Below, in pieces: positions 55,189-62,124 of a stretch of DNA of 64,000 nucleotides. Every line of letters starts with the position of its first letter. Within the stretch, counting starts at the first letter, position 1. The position numbers were made by a program, and so were the translations under genes. The notes below the pieces were generated by a model that was not told the origin of the DNA, searched no databases, and was given only the letters and a program-made list of their open reading frames with translations. The DNA lies in assembly GCF_003605755.1 (NCBI RefSeq), contig NZ_RAHJ01000003.1, positions 62,001 to 126,000 on the forward strand, given 5' to 3'. Source of the stretch: Tsuneonella suprasediminis. GTDB taxonomy: Bacteria > Pseudomonadota > Alphaproteobacteria > Sphingomonadales > Sphingomonadaceae.

Positions 55189-56145
55189 ATGGACCGGCAT
55201 ATGCTTGGGCGCACGGCCAACGGGCTGTTCTGGATGTTCCGCTATCTCGAACGGGTGGAAAATACCGCGCGCCTGATCGACGCGGCGCAGCGCATGGCGT
55301 TGACCCGCGATATCGTTTCGGCGGCGGAGGAATGGCGATCGGTTATCGAAACACTGGGGCAGCGGATTTCGTATGAAAGCAAGCATGGCACCTATACCGG
55401 GGTGCAGGCCTGGAATTTCCTGCTGCGGGACAGGGACAACCCGGCCAATCTCCATGCGCTGATGCGGTCGGTGCGGACCAATGCGCGCGCGGTGCGGACG
55501 GCGATCAGCAGCGAGTTATGGACTGCCATCAATGAAAGTTGGATGGAAATCGACGATGCGCTGTCCCGCCCTATAGCGCAGAGCAATCTGGGCGACGTTA
55601 TCAAACTGATAAAGCGGGCGGGTACACTGGCGCATGGTGCGGTTGCCAATTCGATGCTGCGCGATGCCGGTTTCAACTTTGCCCGTGCGGGCACATTTGT
55701 TGAGCGGGCAGATTCCACCGCCCGTGTGCTGGACATGAAATACTATCTGCTGCTGCCATCGGTCAGCTACGTCGGATCGAGCCTCGATGCAGGACAGTGG
55801 GATCAGTTGCTGCGTTCGGTGTCGGGCGACCGGGCATTTCGCTGGCTCAATGCGGGCAAGGCCGATGCGCGCGGGATCGTGGAATTCCTGATCCTCGACG
55901 AACGCTTCCCGCGCAGCCTTGCGTATAGCTATTCTCTGCTGCGCCAGAATCTCACAACCCTGTCGCGCCTGCACGGCACCGAAGGACGGGCGAGCGAACT
56001 GATCCGCGATTCAGCGACCGCGCTGGCGGATCTGACAATCGACGCAGTGTTCGACGAAGGGCTGCACCAGTTTCTCACCGGCTTCCAGCGCCGCAATGCC
56101 GAAATTGGCAATGCGATTGCGGAAGACTATCGCTTTCTCGCCTAG
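55189..56145 (+). CDS. Alpha-E domain protein (DUF403)
   Basis: A 318-residue all-helical protein with the family start MLGRTANGLFWMFRYLERVENTARLID, ISSELWTAINESW, FVERADSTARVLDMKYYLLLPSV and a GRASELIRDSATALADLTI C-terminal helix. Alpha-E proteins always accompany circularly permuted ATP-grasp ligases and are thought to be partner or substrate-handling modules; no activity is established. It starts 5 bases after the ligase stop, giving tight coupling, and ends 12 bases before the transglutaminase gene. Confidence 0.92.
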   Translation: MDRHMLGRTANGLFWMFRYLERVENTARLIDAAQRMALTRDIVSAAEEWRSVIETLGQRISYESKHGTYTGVQAWNFLLRDRDNPANLHALMRSVRTNARAVRTAISSELWTAINESWMEIDDALSRPIAQSNLGDVIKLIKRAGTLAHGAVANSMLRDAGFNFARAGTFVERADSTARVLDMKYYLLLPSVSYVGSSLDAGQWDQLLRSVSGDRAFRWLNAGKADARGIVEFLILDERFPRSLAYSYSLLRQNLTTLSRLHGTEGRASELIRDSATALADLTIDAVFDEGLHQFLTGFQRRNAEIGNAIAEDYRFLA

Positions 56146-56157
56146 GACGAATTCGCC

Positions 56158-56973
56158 ATGCGCCTCGCGATCCGCCATTCGACCACGTATCGTTTCGATG
56201 AACCGGTTGTGCACGCGCTCCAGCGGTTGCGGCTGACCCCGAAAGAGACGCAGGGGCAGGAAATACTCGACTGGCAGATGGAATACGATCACGCCGCGCT
56301 GGAACTGGAATACGAAGATCAGCACCACAATCATGTGACGCTGGTATCGGTCGAGCCGGGCACCACCGAAGTCACGATTACCTGCCGTGGCACTGTCGAT
56401 ACGCACGATAATGCCGGGGTGATTGGCCGCCATGCAGGGCATCTGCCCCTGTGGAGTTTTCTGACGCAAACCAAATTGACCCGCCCCGGCCCCCGGCTGC
56501 GCGCACTGTTTCGTGGGGTGGAGGAAGATCCCGCCGACCGGCTGACCTACCTACATGCTTTGTCGAGGGCGATACACGATCTCGTCAGGTACGAGACGGG
56601 CAAAACGGGTGTGCAGACAACCGCCGAAGAGGCGGTCGAGGCCGGGTATGGTGTGTGTCAGGATCACGCCCATATCTTCATCAGCGCGGCACGCGCCGCA
56701 GGTATCCCGGCGCGATATGTCAGCGGATACCTGATGATGAATGACCGGATCGATCAGGAAGCGACACACGCATGGGCAGAAGCGCATGTGGAAGGGCTGG
56801 GCTGGGTCGGGTTCGATATATCCAACGGCATCAGCCCCGATCCACGCTATGTCCGTGTGGCAACCGGGTGCGATTATAACGATGCCGCGCCCATTACCGG
56901 GATCAGCGTTGGCTCAGCGACCGAGTATTTGCACGTTGACGTTGCCGTGGAGCAGCAGCAGGTGGAGCAGTAG
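56158..56973 (+). CDS. Transglutaminase-like cysteine protease
   Basis: A 271-residue protein. An N-terminal beta domain (about 1-85; MRLAIRHSTTYRFDEPV, the bacterial transglutaminase N-term) precedes a transglutaminase-fold core with catalytic Cys167 (GYGVCQDHAHIFISAARAAGIPARYVSGY), His204 (THAWAEAHVEG) and Asp220 (GFDISNG). It likely cleaves or forms an isopeptide/amide bond, the counterpart of the ATP-grasp ligase in the same operon. There is no signal peptide, so action is cytoplasmic. The Anbu gene follows 28 bases later. Confidence 0.92.
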   Translation: MRLAIRHSTTYRFDEPVVHALQRLRLTPKETQGQEILDWQMEYDHAALELEYEDQHHNHVTLVSVEPGTTEVTITCRGTVDTHDNAGVIGRHAGHLPLWSFLTQTKLTRPGPRLRALFRGVEEDPADRLTYLHALSRAIHDLVRYETGKTGVQTTAEEAVEAGYGVCQDHAHIFISAARAAGIPARYVSGYLMMNDRIDQEATHAWAEAHVEGLGWVGFDISNGISPDPRYVRVATGCDYNDAAPITGISVGSATEYLHVDVAVEQQQVEQ

Positions 56974-57001
56974 GGGATCGCCCGCGCCGCTGGAGAAGTG
57001 A

Positions 57002-57748
57002 ATGACGTATTGTGTGGGAATGGTGCTCGATAAAGGGCTGGTGTTGATGAGTGACACCCGCACCAATTCGGGCGTCGACAATATCTCTGTGTTCCGCAAA
57101 ATGGCGCACTGGCAAGTGCCGGGCGAACGCATAATAGCTGTGATGACCGCCGGAAATCTGGCCACCACGCAATCGGTTATCAGTCAGCTGGAAGAACGAA
57201 CCAAGGCGCCGAACGAGCGGCGCAATTCAGTGTATGATGCGCCGACGATGTTTCAGGTCGCTACCGAAGTCGGGCAGTTGTTGCGCGAAACGATTCAGGA
57301 ACGACAGGATGTCAACGGCCAGCAGGGGCAGGGACGCTTTACCGCGACGATGATCGTTGCGGGCCAGATCAAGGGGATGGAGCCGCGCCTGTTCCTGATC
57401 TACCCCGAAGGCAACTTTATCGAAGCGAGCTGGGATACTCCGTTTTTCCAGATCGGTGAAACCAAATACGGGCGTCCGATTCTGATCCGAGCCTACGATC
57501 GCACGATGAGTTTCGAAGATGCCGTGAAGCTGCTGATGGTCAGTTTCGATTCGACTCTGAAAGCCAATCTCTCGGTCGGTTTGCCGCTCGACATGATGGT
57601 GATCGAACGCGATCAGTTCGAACCTTCGCAATCGCGCCGCATTACTCACGAAGATGAGTATTTCCAGACAATCTCCGCCGGATGGGGTGATGCCTTACGC
57701 AATGCGTTCGATGCTTTGCCAAAGTACCGCTTTCCCGAAGACGATTAG
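57002..57748 (+). CDS. Anbu proteasome-like peptidase
   Basis: A 248-residue protein of the Anbu class (ancestral beta-subunit). The N-terminal MTYCVGMVLDKG predicts Thr nucleophile exposure after Met removal (Thr2), with Asp18 (VLMSDTRTN) and Lys33 completing the proteasome-like triad. The rest has RFTATMIVAGQIKGMEPRLFLIYPEG and AVKLLMVSFDSTLKANLSVGLPLDMMVI, typical of Anbu and longer than HslV. Anbu assembles as open helical rings in the literature; its substrate is unknown. Last gene of the ATP-grasp/alpha-E/transglutaminase cluster, so probably acts on the product of these enzymes. Confidence 0.92.
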   Translation: MTYCVGMVLDKGLVLMSDTRTNSGVDNISVFRKMAHWQVPGERIIAVMTAGNLATTQSVISQLEERTKAPNERRNSVYDAPTMFQVATEVGQLLRETIQERQDVNGQQGQGRFTATMIVAGQIKGMEPRLFLIYPEGNFIEASWDTPFFQIGETKYGRPILIRAYDRTMSFEDAVKLLMVSFDSTLKANLSVGLPLDMMVIERDQFEPSQSRRITHEDEYFQTISAGWGDALRNAFDALPKYRFPEDD

Positions 57749-57859
57749 CTAAGGAACTATTCGGGTTAAATATGTCGGTTTCTAATTTAATAACTAAGGG
57801 TTTTCATATCCACCTTGGATGATGTATTGCGCTAACACGCGCATCGCCTCTCTCTATTA

Positions 57860-57876
57860 ACCTCCATTTTGGAGGT
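57860..57876 (+). promoter_or_regulatory. Hairpin containing a Shine-Dalgarno-like sequence
   Basis: ACCTCC-ATTTT-GGAGGT forms a perfect 6-bp stem-loop with the Shine-Dalgarno-like GGAGG in its descending arm, 43 bases before the ATG chosen for the LuxR-type gene. It could be a translational control element or a weak terminator. Confidence 0.35.
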
Positions 57877-57919
57877 ACTTTCGTTACTGACCGACCATTT
57901 TCAGCGGCATACCGCAAAT

Positions 57920-58546
57920 ATGAATGAACGACATCTGATCCATTTTATCGACCGGGCAGGCAATCGCGATAGTCAACTGGTTCGGGTGGCTGTGGCTGCG
58001 GGATGTTGGCCGCTGGTTTACCGTTCTGTCGAAGAATTATGCTCTGCCCGCCCGTCCGACGGAATAGTCATTGCATCGGATGATCCGCCGCGATGTGGGG
58101 TGATTCATGCGTTCGAAATGATGACGGCGGCCCGGATATGGTTGCCGTTGATTGCAGTAAGTGAGAAACCAATACCCGCCCGTGTGGTCAGCGCGATCAA
58201 GGCCGGGGTTTTTGACTATCTGAAGCTGCCATTACAGGAAGAATGGCTGCGAGGTGCCATTCGCCGTATTCGAACCGAGGCGGAGGCGCATGTACGTTCG
58301 CTGCGGCGGAGGATTGAGGCCCGATCCCGCATCGGGAAACTGTCACTACGCGAACGGCAGGTGCTCGATCGGTTGGCTTGCGGTGGCAGTAACAAGGTGA
58401 TCGCACGTGATTTAAACATCAGCCCGCGAACGGTAGAAATCTATCGCGCGAACATGATGGCCAAACTGCATGCCGCCCATAGTGCCGAAGCGGTGCGGAT
58501 GCGGGTCGAGGCACAACTGGACGATCGATCGACCGAACGGGCATGA
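57920..58546 (+). CDS. LuxR/FixJ-type regulator with a degenerate receiver
   Basis: A 208-residue protein. The N-terminal domain has a receiver fold but appears to lack key residues: IVIASDDPPRCG stands where the phospho-Asp block would be, with Ser at the Asp position, and no clear N-terminal acidic pair; FDYLKLP retains a Lys. The C-terminal LuxR HTH is standard (LSLRERQVLDRLACGGSNKVIARDLNISPRTVEIYRANMMAKL). It probably binds DNA without phosphorylation. The start is uncertain: ATG 57920 lacks a good ribosome site, and a TTG at 57869 is also in frame. Convergent with an extensin-like lipoprotein gene 31 bases away. Confidence 0.78.
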   Translation: MNERHLIHFIDRAGNRDSQLVRVAVAAGCWPLVYRSVEELCSARPSDGIVIASDDPPRCGVIHAFEMMTAARIWLPLIAVSEKPIPARVVSAIKAGVFDYLKLPLQEEWLRGAIRRIRTEAEAHVRSLRRRIEARSRIGKLSLRERQVLDRLACGGSNKVIARDLNISPRTVEIYRANMMAKLHAAHSAEAVRMRVEAQLDDRSTERA

Positions 58547-58577
58547 TGACCGGACTGCCTGATGGGCAGTACTGTTG

Positions 58578-59246
58578 TCAGCGGCAGAATCCGCCGCCGC
58601 CCAGCTCCACATGAAAATGGTTGGCGTGGGCGGCGTTATAATCCGGGCCGAGGACTGTGCCGAAACGCTTGCACGCACTTTTGAAGACCACTCGCAGAAA
58701 TGCGCGCTCGCGGGGGGTGCCATTCCATCCATCGAGCAATGTGATCCGCCGCCCATCGGCCAAAACGAATGTGGCGATGTCGATGGCCTGTGCCTGAGCG
58801 TGCGCGGATCGCTTCCCGCTCCCGGCGATGTTGCGGCAGGAATAGCTGCCATACGTTTCGATCCGGGCCAGCGGGCTGCCGAGTTCCTGCCGCGCGGCAC
58901 GATCCACGCCGTAACGGGCCCACCGGGCAAACGCTTCCGCCAGAGGGCAGGATACTTTGCGGAGATTGGACACGCTGAAGCGCGATTCGTCACCCTGTAG
59001 CGAGGCGAGATTGATCGTTCCGAGCGTCGAGCACCCGCCGCCATAATATGCGTCAGGCACCGGATCGAATTGCGACCCTTGTGCGCCAAGCCGGGCAAGG
59101 CACTGGCGGGTGTCTGCGTTTTGAGACACCACAGTGCCGGAACGAACTGGCGGCGGCTTCTGGCTCTGACTGCGCCCGTCGGGCACCAACCGGCCGCAGC
59201 CGGTAAGGCCGATTACAATGACTGCAACGAGAGCCGGCAAGCGCAT
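58578..59246 (-). CDS. Extensin-family lipoprotein
   Basis: A 222-residue protein with a lipoprotein signal (VIVIGLTGC, Cys17). The mature C-terminal domain has VSCPLAEAFARWAR, GSYSCRNIAGSGKRSAHAQAQAIDIATF (catalytic-like His/Asp) and HANHFHVELGG, matching the extensin-like C-terminal domain (COG3921), which resembles peptidoglycan DD-peptidases with a metal-binding His. It probably acts on peptidoglycan at the outer or inner envelope. The start gives a clean lipobox. Confidence 0.85.
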   Translation of the reverse strand: MRLPALVAVIVIGLTGCGRLVPDGRSQSQKPPPVRSGTVVSQNADTRQCLARLGAQGSQFDPVPDAYYGGGCSTLGTINLASLQGDESRFSVSNLRKVSCPLAEAFARWARYGVDRAARQELGSPLARIETYGSYSCRNIAGSGKRSAHAQAQAIDIATFVLADGRRITLLDGWNGTPRERAFLRVVFKSACKRFGTVLGPDYNAAHANHFHVELGGGGFCR

Positions 59247-59290
59247 GGTATGATCGCTGGCAGGTTCATCTTGAACCGGGACTGAAGCTG

Positions 59291-60784
59291 TTACTGTGTG
59301 GCTGCATTCGTGCGCGGACTTTCATTTGCAGGCTTGCGGGTGGCGTTACTCACCAGCCAGATTGCCAGCCACGACAACACAAAGCCCGGAATGATTTCAT
59401 AGACGCCATCGCCGCCCATAAACTGCGCGTCCCAACCCAGAGCAATCCAGAGAACCACCACCAGCGCACCGGTTGTCAGGCCCGCAACCGCCCCTTTTCC
59501 CGTCATACCCTTCCACGTGAGCGACAGGATGATAAGGGGGCCAAAGGCTGCACCGAATCCTGCCCAGGCGTGGGCGACGAGCCCCAGAACTTCGCTATCG
59601 GGATTGCCGGCAATCATGATTGCTGCAACTGCGACCAGCGCCACGCACACTCGGCCGACATTGACCGATTCATGCTCGCTGGCGTTCTTTCGCAGAAACA
59701 GGCGATAGAAGTCTTCCACCAGCGAACTTGACGACACCAGCAATTGCGAACTGATCGTGCTCATGATCGCAGCAAGCAGGGCGGCATAGAGGAAACCGGT
59801 CACCAGCGGATGGAACAGCAGGTTGGCCAGCACTACGAAAATCGTTTCGGGGTCGTCCAGAACCAATCCGTTGCGCGCAATATAGGCGCGCCCTGCGATG
59901 CCGACGCCCAGAGCACCGATCAGGCAGACGAACATCCAGCTCATGCCATACGTGCGCGCTGTGGCAACCTCGCGAACCGAACGCACTGCCATGAACCGCA
60001 CGATGATATGGGGCTGGCCGAAGTAACCTAGCCCCCACGTTACCGCGGAAAGCCAGCCAATCATCGTCAGGCCGTGCGTCAGGCTGAGGAACCCTTCCTG
60101 CGGAATGGCGGCAATACTCGCCCCATTGGCACCTCCCGGCCCGAACATGACCACCAGCGGCATAATGACCAGCGCCAGCAGCATGATGATCCCCTGGACG
60201 AAGTCGGTCAGGCTGACTGCGAGGAAACCACCGATCATGGTATAAACCAGCACGACGCCTGCAGTGATCCACAGGCCGGCGGTGTAATCGCTGATTCCGC
60301 CAATATGAATCGCGCCGCCGAACGCGGTTTCAAACAGCTTACCACCGCCCACCAGCCCGGCGGCGGTGTAAACCGTGAAGAACAGTACGACGATGATCGC
60401 GCTCGTCACACGCAGCGCAATCGCTTTGTCGGGAAAACGATTGGCGAGGAATTCGGGAATAGTCAGCGCGTTGCCCAGTTCTTCCGTCTGTTGTCTCAGG
60501 CGGGGGGCGACAACGATCCAGTTGATGAACGCGCCCACGAACAGCCCAATGCCGATCCAGGCCGAAACGAGGCCCGATGCATATAGCGCGCCCGGCAGCC
60601 CCAGCAGAAGCCAGCCCGACATATCGCTGGCCCCGGCCGATAGTGCGGCAACGGCAGGATGAAGGTTGCGCCCGGCGAGCAGATATCCTTCCGAACTATC
60701 GGTCGACTTGCGCCAGGCATACAATCCGATGCCCAGCATCAGAAGGAAATAAAGGGTGAGCGAGATGATTATTCCTGTCTGCAT
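59291..60784 (-). CDS. putP: Sodium/proline symporter (PutP-like)
   Basis: A 497-residue SSF-family transporter with about 13 helices and the motifs GYLLAGRNLHPAVAALSAGASDMSGWLLLGLPG (PutP Na+/substrate region) and ILSLTWKGMTGKGAVAGL. The Asp of the ASDMSGW motif matches the Na+ ligand region of E. coli PutP. It imports proline with Na+. ATG 60784 is used; a TTG lies 6 codons upstream. It sits 61 bases downstream of a cysteine synthase-like gene on the same strand. Confidence 0.9.
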   Translation of the reverse strand: MQTGIIISLTLYFLLMLGIGLYAWRKSTDSSEGYLLAGRNLHPAVAALSAGASDMSGWLLLGLPGALYASGLVSAWIGIGLFVGAFINWIVVAPRLRQQTEELGNALTIPEFLANRFPDKAIALRVTSAIIVVLFFTVYTAAGLVGGGKLFETAFGGAIHIGGISDYTAGLWITAGVVLVYTMIGGFLAVSLTDFVQGIIMLLALVIMPLVVMFGPGGANGASIAAIPQEGFLSLTHGLTMIGWLSAVTWGLGYFGQPHIIVRFMAVRSVREVATARTYGMSWMFVCLIGALGVGIAGRAYIARNGLVLDDPETIFVVLANLLFHPLVTGFLYAALLAAIMSTISSQLLVSSSSLVEDFYRLFLRKNASEHESVNVGRVCVALVAVAAIMIAGNPDSEVLGLVAHAWAGFGAAFGPLIILSLTWKGMTGKGAVAGLTTGALVVVLWIALGWDAQFMGGDGVYEIIPGFVLSWLAIWLVSNATRKPANESPRTNAATQ

Positions 60785-60845
60785 GTCGCAGGCAGGTAAC
60801 AAACGAAACCGCCGCTGACCACCCAGGGCCGAAATGAATAAAGCC

Positions 60846-61931
60846 TTACCAGCCTAACGTGGTGGTTAATTCCTGCGTCGGGCCGTTCAAATCCAGCTTT
60901 CGATCTCGCACCCAATTGTCGTCGAAATAGGTATCGGCATAGCGTTCGCCGTCGTCGCATAAGATTGTGACAATACTGCCGGTTTCACCTGCTTGTACCA
61001 TCTGGCTTGCAAGGGTTGCGACTGCCCACATATTGGTGCCGGTCGATCCACCGACCTTGCGGCCCAATTGTGCTGACAGCAATCGTGCGGCAGCCACACT
61101 TTGTGCATCTTCAACCGGCATCATGGCATCGACCACTGCTGGCAGAAAGCTTGGCTCCACCCGTGGGCGACCGATTCCCTCTATGCAGGAGCAGCACGAA
61201 TCGAGCGTGGTCACCGATCGGTCGGCCCAATGCTTATGGAACACCGAACCGGCGGGGTCTGCCACCATCAGTCGGGTGGCATGGCGGCGATAACGGATGA
61301 ACCGGCCGATCGTGGCGGATGTGCCGCCAGTTCCGGCGCCGCATACGATCCATGACGGGATCGGGTGGGGTTCGAGGGCCATTTGTTCGAAGATCGTTTC
61401 ACCGATATTGTTATTGCCGCGCCAGTCGGTGGCCCGTTCGGCATATGTGAACTGATCGAGATAGACCCCGCCGTTTTCATCGGCGAGCCGTTGTGCCACG
61501 GCATAAACAGTGCCGGGATCATCCACGAAATGCGCCTTCCCTCCGTAAAATTCGATGGCGGCGATTTTGGCATGGGCGGTGCTGCGCGGAACCACAGCAA
61601 TAAACGGCAGGCCCAGCATTCGTGCAAAATACGCTTCCGAAACAGCGGTGGAGCCGCTCGATGCTTCGACGATAGGTGTGGCGGGCCCGATCCGTCCGTC
61701 GCACAAAGCATATAAGAACAGTGACCTGGCAAGCCGGTGTTTGAGGCTGCCTGTCGGGTGGCTTGCTTCATCTTTCAGATAGAGATGGATACCGGGCAGA
61801 GCGGGCAAAGACACCGGAACCAGATGCGTGTCGGCAGAGCGATTATAGTCCGCTTCGATAATGCGGATTGCTTCGTTGGTCCACGCGCGGTTTGCTATGT
61901 TGGTGGCTCTCTGGTCTGCGACATCGGTCAT
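60846..61931 (-). CDS. PLP-dependent cysteine synthase / cysteine desulfhydrase-like enzyme
   Basis: A 361-residue PLP fold-type II enzyme. The PLP Lys is Lys64 in [14 protein letters not shown]; the substrate Ser/Thr loop is [13 protein letters not shown], and the phosphate cup is [14 protein letters not shown]. The sequence resembles the Cds1-type cysteine desulfhydrase/synthase group more than CysK, whose PLP motif differs. It may degrade cysteine to H2S, pyruvate and ammonia or make a modified amino acid. The start is uncertain: ATG 61931 is chosen, but in-frame ATGs exist at 61997 and 62003 and a GTG at 62030. Divergent from a TonB-dependent receptor. Confidence 0.82.
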   Translation of the reverse strand: MTDVADQRATNIANRAWTNEAIRIIEADYNRSADTHLVPVSLPALPGIHLYLKDEASHPTGSLKHRLARSLFLYALCDGRIGPATPIVEASSGSTAVSEAYFARMLGLPFIAVVPRSTAHAKIAAIEFYGGKAHFVDDPGTVYAVAQRLADENGGVYLDQFTYAERATDWRGNNNIGETIFEQMALEPHPIPSWIVCGAGTGGTSATIGRFIRYRRHATRLMVADPAGSVFHKHWADRSVTTLDSCCSCIEGIGRPRVEPSFLPAVVDAMMPVEDAQSVAAARLLSAQLGRKVGGSTGTNMWAVATLASQMVQAGETGSIVTILCDDGERYADTYFDDNWVRDRKLDLNGPTQELTTTLGW

Positions 61932-62037
61932 GCGAAGTGCAGTGATCCTGCGCTTGGTTGCGGTCAAGCGAGCAAATTTGGGGTTCGGGGATTTCATCGC
62001 CATTTCAGTTGTCTGCGGTTTCGTTTTCACAGACGTT

Positions 62038-62061
62038 TCACATTGTCATTTTTCCGTCCTC
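62038..62061 (-). promoter_or_regulatory. Possible three-codon leader minigene
   Basis: On the minus strand GAGGACGG is followed 4 bases later by ATG ACA ATG TGA (62049-62038). This is the best ribosome site in the region, just upstream of the cysteine synthase-like gene but out of frame with it. It may support translational coupling or be coincidental. Confidence 0.25.
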
Positions 62062-62098
62062 AAACTGTCGTGAACCGGTAATCGGCCATCCATAGGGG

Positions 62099-62117
62099 CC
62101 TCCCCCGAACAGGGAGG
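62099..62117 (+). promoter_or_regulatory. Shine-Dalgarno-sequestering hairpin
   Basis: CCTCCC (62099-62104) can pair with GGGAGG (62112-62117), the ribosome-binding site 7 bases before the receptor ATG at 62125. A 7-base loop and 6-bp stem are seen. It could restrict translation of the receptor. Confidence 0.45.
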
Positions 62118-62124
62118 TTCTTGT

